This document shows positions 58,140-64,000 of a stretch of 64,000 bases of DNA, piece by piece. Each line of letters starts with the position of its first letter. The stretch's first letter is position 1. The stretch comes from Pegoplata infirma (lineage: Eukaryota > Arthropoda > Insecta > Diptera > Anthomyiidae). Location of the stretch: contig OY992537.1 in NCBI GenBank assembly GCA_963921195.1, positions 57,188,313 to 57,252,312 of the forward strand, read 5' to 3'. The notes under the pieces were generated by a model, which saw nothing but the letters and a program-made list of their open reading frames with translations, was not told where the DNA came from and did no database searches. Both the position numbers and the translations under genes were made by a program.

Positions 58140-61100
58140 TTGCTATCGACAAAAATATTTTCCATAAAAAAAATTCTTATCGATAACAAGTTTTACAATA
58201 AAAATAGTTTTTATCGATAAATTTTTTTCTAAAAATAATTTATTATCGATTACAACATTTTTTTATCGTTAACAAAAGTTTTCTTTAAAAAAAATGTTCT
58301 CGATGACAAAAATTTTTAATAAAAAACATCGATAACCAAAATTTTCTAAAAAAAAATTTATTATCGATAACAATTATTTTTTAAATTTGTTATCGATAAC
58401 AATTTTTCTATCAAAATTTGTTATCGATAACAATTTTTCTATAAAAATTTGCTATCGATAACAATTTTTCTATAAAAATTTTACAAAAAATTTTTTTATC
58501 GAAAACAATTTGTTCTATAAAAATTTTGTTTTTTTTCTATAAAAAATTTGTGATCGATAACAATTTTTTTTAATAAAAAATTTCTAATCGATAACAATTT
58601 TTTTCTTACCAAAAATTGTTATCGATAGCCAATTATTCTATAAAAAATTTGTTATCAATAGCAATTTTTTCTATACAAAATTGGTTTCCGATAACAATTT
58701 TTTCTATAAAAAATTTTTTATCGATAACAATGTTTTCTATAAAAATTTTTCTATCGATAACAATTTTTTCTATTAAAAATTTTTTATCGATAACAATTTT
58801 TTTTATTAAAAATATTTTATCGATAACAATTTTTTTAATAAAAATTTGTTATCGATAACAAGTTTTTCTATAAAAAAAATAGCAATCGATAAAAAATTTT
58901 TGATAGAAAAAATTTGTTATCGATATCATTTTTTTCTATAAAAAAGTTTCTATCGATAACAAAAATTTTCTATAAACTTTTTCTATACAAAATTTGTTAT
59001 CGATAACTTTTTTTCTATAAAAAATTTTCTATCGAAAACAAAAATTTTCTATAAACTTTTTCTATAAAAAATTTGTTATCGATAACTTTTTTTTCTATAA
59101 AAAATTTTCTATCGAAAACAAAAATTTTCTATAAAAAATTTAGTATCGATAACAATTATTTCTATATAATATTTGTTATCGATAACAAATTTTTTCTATC
59201 GAAAATTTTTTATTGATAACAATTTTTCCTTTAAAAAATTTGTTATCGATAACATTTTTTTCTATAAAAAATTTTCTATCGATAACAAATATTATATAGA
59301 AAAAATTGTTATCGATAATAAATTTTTTATAGAAAATTTTTGTTTTCGATAGAAAATTTTTTATAGAAAAAAAAGTTATCGATAACAAATTTTTTATAGA
59401 AAAAGTTTATAGAAAATTTTTGTTTTCGATAGAAAATTTTTTATAGAAAAAAAAGTTATCGATAACAAATTTTTTATAGAAAAAGTTTATAGAAAATTTT
59501 CTATAAACTTTATGTAATAGAAAAAATTGTTATCGATAAACAATTTTTTATAGAACAAATTGTTATCGATAAAAATTTTTTTATAGAAAAAATTGTTATC
59601 GAAAACCAATTTTGTATAGAAAAAGTTGTTATCGATAACAAATTTTTCTATAAAAGTTTGTTATCGATGAAAATTTTTTCTATAAAAAAATTGTTATCGA
59701 TAAAAAATTTTTGATAGAAAAAATTTGTTATCGATAACAACTTTTTATCGATAACAATTTTTTTATAGAAAAAATTGTTATCGATAACAATCTTTTATAG
59801 AAAAATTTGTTATCGATACCAACTTTTTCTATAAAAATTTCTTATCGATAACAATTTTTTCTATCAAAAATTTGTTATCGATAACATTTTTTCTATAAAA
59901 AATTTTCTATCGATAACAAAAATTTTCTATAAAAAATTTATTATCGGTAACAAAAATTTTCTATAAAAAGTTTATTATCGATAACAATTTTTTCTATAAA
60001 ATATTTGTTATCGATAAAAAAAATGTTTACAAAAAAATTGTTATCGATAACAAAAATATTCTGTAAAAAAATTGCTAACGAAAATAAAAATTGTCAGTGA
60101 AAGGTTGTAATCGATAACAAAAATTTACTTTAAAAAATTTTATTGATAACAAACTGTACTATTTGAATTTTTTTTATTAATAACAAACTTTAGTGTTAAA
60201 AATTTGTTATCGATAACAAAAATTTGCAATAAAAAATTTGTTGTCGGTAACAAAAATTTTCTTTAAAAAATAAAATTTGTTGTCGATAACAATTTTTTCT
60301 ATAACAAAATTTTCAATCGATAACAAAAATTTGTTGTCGATTACAAAAATGTTCTATAAAAAATTTGTTATCGACTACAAAAACTATCTATAAAAAATTT
60401 GCTATCAATAATAAAAATTTTCTATAAAAAAAATTAAAAAAAAAGTTGTTATAACAAACAAAAACCGTTTCTAAAAACTTTGTTATCGATAACAAAAATG
60501 TTCTATAAAAAATTTGTTATCGATAACACAAATGTTCTAAACAAAATTTTTTATCAAACATTTTTTATAAAAAAATCTTTAAAAATATGGTAGAAAATAC
60601 TTGTTATCGATAACAAATTTTTCTATAATTTTTTATACAAAAGTTAGTTTTGTGTTATCAATAACAAAAAATTTTCTTTTAAAAATTTGTTATCGATAAC
60701 AAACATTTTCTATAAAAAATATGGTATCGATAACTAAAATTTTCTGTAAAAAACTTGTTATCGATAATAGAAAAGTTTGATTATATATCGATAATAGACT
60801 TTTCGATAAAAAGCATTTCTATAAAAAATTTGTTATTGATAACAAGAATTTTCTATAAAAAATTTGTTATCGATAACAATTTTTTTTATAAAAAATGTAT
60901 TATCAATAATAAAAAGTTTACTATAAAACAATCGTTATCCATAACAAAAATTTTAATTTAAAAAAGTTGTTATTGATAACATTAATTTGTTATCGGTAAC
61001 CAAAAATGTTCTATAAACAATTTGTTATCGATAACAAAAATTTTCTAAAAAAAATTATTATTGATAACAAAAACTTTCTATAAAATTTTTTTATAGATAA

Positions 61101-61270
61101 AAAAATGTCTATAAAAAATTTGTTATCGAAAATTTTCTATAAAAAATTTTGATCAATAAAAAAAATCTATAAAAAATTTGTTATCGATTAAAAATTCTAT
61201 AAAATATTTGTTATCGATAACAAAAATTTTCTATAAAAAATTTATAACAAAAATTTTCTATTTAAATTTG
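58140..61270. repeat. 3-kb array of TTATCGATAA palindromes in a ~30-bp unit
   Basis: Unit of about 30 bases: 'TTGTTATCGATAACAA' followed by 'TTTTTCTATAAAAAATT'. It is repeated with substitutions for 3.1 kb; I counted about fifty intact TATCGATA octamers by eye. The TCTATAAAA linker gives each unit a direction. Most of the array runs one way, but about 59280-59770 is inverted. TATCGATA is the recognition core of the insect DREF factor, and CGATA clusters bind BEAF-32. ORFs here ('TIFSIKNFLS' repeats) are read-through. Confidence 0.9.
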
Positions 61271-61626
61271 AGACTTTTCTCACGGGCTATTAATGGTCAG
61301 GGATTAATTATTTGATGTAAATAAAACCAATTTATTTAATCATTTTCCTCAACGTTTCGTCGGCTTTATTCCAACATCATCAGGAGATTTTTATTAAATT
61401 CTAACAAATAAATATATAAAACAATTTTTTCAAGAATTACAAATAATGTTATGGGATATCAGAGACAGTGTTTTTCAACTTACGATTTCTTTTAATTACA
61501 TCACTTAATCACTTATAAATTATAAAAAACTGGACAGCACGTTACAATTAATTAAAAAATATAAATAAATAATCAAAATAATCAAATAAAATCACAGAAA
61601 AACTTAGCACTAATATCACAGAACGT
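61271..61626 (-). other. 3' non-coding region of the Penelope-like element
   Basis: Downstream, on the minus strand, of the PLE stop codon. It contains the hammerhead-like motif at 61348-61386. The exact element end was not determined; sequence becomes unlike both element and array near 61270-61300 ('ACGGGCTATTAATGGTC'). Confidence 0.6.
61348..61386 (-). ncRNA. Hammerhead-ribozyme-like motif of the PLE
   Basis: Minus strand, in order: CTC, the core CTGATGA, a stem GTTGG / CCGAC around an AATAAAG loop, the core GAAAC, then GTT and GAG. GAG can pair with the leading CTC (stem I), GTT fits the NUH cleavage triplet, and the central ACGT is self-complementary, so stem III could form between two molecules. 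One extra U precedes stem II. Hammerhead motifs are known in Penelope-like elements; activity here is inferred. Confidence 0.5.
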
Positions 61627-64000
61627 TTATTTTTGGTTTATTGCAATTGAATACTGATGTTTTGTATTGTCTTTGTCTTCTTTGGTGTTCATTGCAGTAT
61701 TAATCCTTTCTTGGATACGCAAGCTTTCAAGTGTGTATCTCTTATTTTCCATTTTTTGTTGATCCAGTATTTTTACACTCTTAAAATCTATATTATGATT
61801 TTTCTCTTTGACATGAATCGCTAATGCTGTACTCTCTCTTCCTTTTTTGATGTCAGCTTCATGTTCGGAAATTCTAACACCTAACATTCGTTTTGTTGTG
61901 CCAACATAGACTTTATTGCACTGCTCCATTTCGTTGCCATTACATTGTATTTCATATACGACATTGTTTGTTTTTAATTTATCTTGTTTTGTTTTAGTTC
62001 TCGTAAATAAATGCCTTAGTGTATTATTTGATTTGTATGCTACCACAGTATTGTCATCGTTTATCATACGGTTGAGTGTTTGGCTCTCTGTAAGTTTTGG
62101 TATAAATGGTACACTGAAAAAATTTTTTTGTTCGTCATTTGGATTTTTCTTAGTAATGTTTTGGTTTTTTAAGATTTTATTTATTATGTTATTGGTGATG
62201 TATATTGGATAACTGTTTGATGTTAGGATATCCCTTATCTTGTTGATGTTATTTTTTCTAAATCTTTCATCGCTTATAAAAATAATTTTTTGTATTAAAT
62301 TTGTTGCAGTGTTTATTTTCATCTTCTTTGGTTGTGTTGAATTATAGTTTATTAATCTCCCCGATGCCGTCTTTTTTGTGTACCAATCTGTAATTAGTTT
62401 TCCATTGTTTCTAATTATTTTCATGTCAAGAAATGGTATTTCCATATTTTCTTCCATCTCCAGTGTAAATTTTATTTTGTTGTGGTGTGCGTTGAGTGTA
62501 TTTAGTATTTTTTCTACGTCATTTTTGTTAATTATAGCAAATAAGTCGTCCACGTATTTTGAAATAAGTTTTATGTTTATGTTAACCTTTTTAAGTTTCT
62601 CCATTGCGTCGTCAAGTAGTGTATCCAATACTATATCCGCAATAGTGGGGGATAGAGGATTTCCCATCGGCATACCATACGTTTGATGGTAAAAATTATT
62701 GTCATATGTAAAATAATTATTGTCTGTAAGACAAAATTGAAGAAGCTTGAGAAATTGTGATTTGGCGATTGTCGTGTATTCTTTTAGCGTTTCCCATTTG
62801 TCTAGTATATTATTAATGGCTAAATGGATCGGTATATTAGTAAACAGAGATACCACGTCAAAAGAGACTATGATCTCGTTATCTTCCAATAAAATATCTG
62901 TTATTTTTTCTTTTAGTTGCATGGAATTCTTAATGTTATATGTGGGCGATATTAAATTTCTTAGAATTGATCCAATATGTTTAGATAAATAATAGCAAGA
63001 TACCTTTATTGACGATGATATTGGTCGGAGAGGAATGTTTTCCTTATGGATTTTAGGCAAACCATATAGTTCCGGAGCAGCTGCTGCATGTTTTGTCATT
63101 CTAAACTTTTGAAATCTCGTTATATGGTTGTCCTTAAAGAGTTCACTAACGATGTTGTTATTAGTTTTTATTAGTTTGTCTGTAGGATCCAATCTTATCG
63201 ATTTGTATGTTGTCTTGTCTTCTAATAAAGTTTTCATCTTTTCCCTGTAAGCATATTTGTACATTATCACAGTTTTGTTACCTTTGTCGGCGGTTGTCAC
63301 CACGATTTCGTTTCCATGTTGTTTTAAAATTTGTTTTGTTTCTTCATATATCCCAAGAATGAACTTTTCCTTCTCAGTGCATCTTAAGTTCCTTTTATGG
63401 TATGCTATTCGGTTAGCTATTTTAGATCGAGTCGTATCCTTATCCTTATCATCTTTAATTGTCTGTACCCATTGTTCCAGGTCCGCAATAAGTGTAATAG
63501 GAGATAGGTTTCTGCTATTCACCGGTAAGGCAAATTTATTACCAAGCGACAGAATCCATTTTGTTTCCAATTCAAACTCAATATTTGTTAAATTCACAAA
63601 CCAATCATCATTAAATTTTAGGTTAAATTCTCTAAATCTAGCTTCTTTTAGTTTTATCATCTTTGCCAAATGCGTCAATTTTGTTTTGAATTTAATGTTT
63701 CCATATTTAATCCATTGCTCGTTTAAAAACTTTTTACGTTCTGTTTCGCTGAGTGTATTTTTTATCTTGCTTTCCATATGTTTAACTTCTCTTTGTACTC
63801 TTGTTGTGTCAATGTGTGCTTCTCTTATTTCTACATTAAGAATTTTTGTGTGTAAGTTTGTTTCAATTTTTTCTATTTCCCTTTGTGTTGCTTTTGATTT
63901 GAATAAATGTTGTAACTTGTGTGTTGTATTTTTTATGTGCGTGGGGATTATTCCTGTTTTTCTGCATTGTTGTAGGTATGTTGATCTCTCTTTTGATTTT
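61627..64000 (-). CDS. Penelope-like element polyprotein (RT + GIY-YIG), open at window edge
   Basis: Encodes the single protein of a Penelope-like retroelement: reverse transcriptase followed by a GIY-YIG endonuclease. Numbered from the Met at 63777 (716 residues): 'ADKGNKTVI' (163-171), 'YGLPKIHKENIPLRPI' (238-253), RT motif A 'FDVVSLFTNIP' (306-316; D307), motif B 'YGMPMGNPLSP' (367-377), catalytic 'YVDD' (408-411). The endonuclease has 'VVYEIQC' (606-612) and 'KVYVGTTKR' (622-630), R635, H639-E640 and a likely catalytic E684 in 'LESLRIQE'. C612 and C620 fit the zinc-binding linker of this class. That Met is not the true start: the frame stays open for 74 more codons to position 64000, including 'CRKTGIIPTHI', a typical PLE N-terminal motif. 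No internal stop or frameshift is visible, so the copy may be young. The antisense ORFs are shadows. Confidence 0.93.
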   Translation of the reverse strand, partial: KSKERSTYLQQCRKTGIIPTHIKNTTHKLQHLFKSKATQREIEKIETNLHTKILNVEIREAHIDTTRVQREVKHMESKIKNTLSETERKKFLNEQWIKYGNIKFKTKLTHLAKMIKLKEARFREFNLKFNDDWFVNLTNIEFELETKWILSLGNKFALPVNSRNLSPITLIADLEQWVQTIKDDKDKDTTRSKIANRIAYHKRNLRCTEKEKFILGIYEETKQILKQHGNEIVVTTADKGNKTVIMYKYAYREKMKTLLEDKTTYKSIRLDPTDKLIKTNNNIVSELFKDNHITRFQKFRMTKHAAAAPELYGLPKIHKENIPLRPISSSIKVSCYYLSKHIGSILRNLISPTYNIKNSMQLKEKITDILLEDNEIIVSFDVVSLFTNIPIHLAINNILDKWETLKEYTTIAKSQFLKLLQFCLTDNNYFTYDNNFYHQTYGMPMGNPLSPTIADIVLDTLLDDAMEKLKKVNINIKLISKYVDDLFAIINKNDVEKILNTLNAHHNKIKFTLEMEENMEIPFLDMKIIRNNGKLITDWYTKKTASGRLINYNSTQPKKMKINTATNLIQKIIFISDERFRKNNINKIRDILTSNSYPIYITNNIINKILKNQNITKKNPNDEQKNFFSVPFIPKLTESQTLNRMINDDNTVVAYKSNNTLRHLFTRTKTKQDKLKTNNVVYEIQCNGNEMEQCNKVYVGTTKRMLGVRISEHEADIKKGRESTALAIHVKEKNHNIDFKSVKILDQQKMENKRYTLESLRIQERINTAMNTKEDKDNTKHQYSIAINQK

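Noticed and set aside
58616..60961. ORFs with 'SIKNFLSITIF' repeats resembling a repetitive protein
   Set aside because: They follow from the ~30-bp TATCGATA unit being close to a multiple of three; the frame breaks wherever unit length changes.
61916..62992. Plus-strand ORFs of 81-102 residues
   Set aside because: Antisense shadows of the Penelope-like RT/GIY-YIG frame.

Overview
The window looks like a transposon-dense, strongly AT-rich intergenic or heterochromatic stretch of an insect genome. I lean towards a higher (calyptrate-type) fly. This is inference: the retroelement types fit an insect, the dispersed repeats with (GTCC)n cores and 'ATACCCTACACC' hairpin ends resemble ones I associate with such flies, and a possible GT-AG intron argues against a prokaryote. 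I found no convincing host protein-coding gene, rRNA or functional tRNA. Every ORF longer than about 140 codons that holds up belongs to a mobile element.

Layout. 1-8.4 kb: dispersed family A copies flank a 3.2-kb foldback (FB1) that carries a nested TA-flanked MITE with two tRNA-like sequences and a tRNA-derived SINE; the second family A copy (minus strand) was split by an inverted-repeat insert carrying a decayed RTE LINE 3' end. 8.4-14.9 kb: a TGATCA-rich MITE, foldback FB2, a CCCAGC-ended element and a TA-flanked element. 14.9-20 kb: family A and B copies between (TTTTTTCATCAAAA)n blocks, and a pogo/Tigger-like MITE. 20.2-24.4 kb: foldback FB3, then an element holding a 16-bp satellite. 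24.8-28.1 kb: an almost complete RTE-clade LINE broken by one frameshift. 28.2-37.1 kb: family A split by a hAT-like MITE, family B, a second CCCAGC element, a 28-bp perfect hairpin, small MITEs, and family C split by a Transib-like element. 37.6-51.7 kb: foldbacks FB4, FB5 and FB6 among degenerate satellite fields. 52.2-57.6 kb: a second copy of the satellite-bearing element, family B and C copies, and a CCCA-ended element whose ORF was cut by a hAT-like MITE. 58.1-61.3 kb: a 3-kb array of TATCGATA palindromes. 61.3-64 kb: an open Penelope-like element ORF that runs off the window, with a hammerhead-like motif downstream.

The elements do not work together as a pathway. Two are potentially autonomous types: the RTE LINE (endonuclease plus reverse transcriptase, now frameshifted) and the Penelope-like element (reverse transcriptase plus GIY-YIG endonuclease, apparently intact within the window). 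The rest are non-autonomous or decayed. Several insertions can be ordered because an empty site survives in the window. The least familiar layers are the group of long palindromic foldbacks that share terminal and central motifs, and the TATCGATA array, which matches the DREF/BEAF-32 recognition core. All boundaries were set by eye; repeat families are named A, B, C and FB1-FB6 only for this report.
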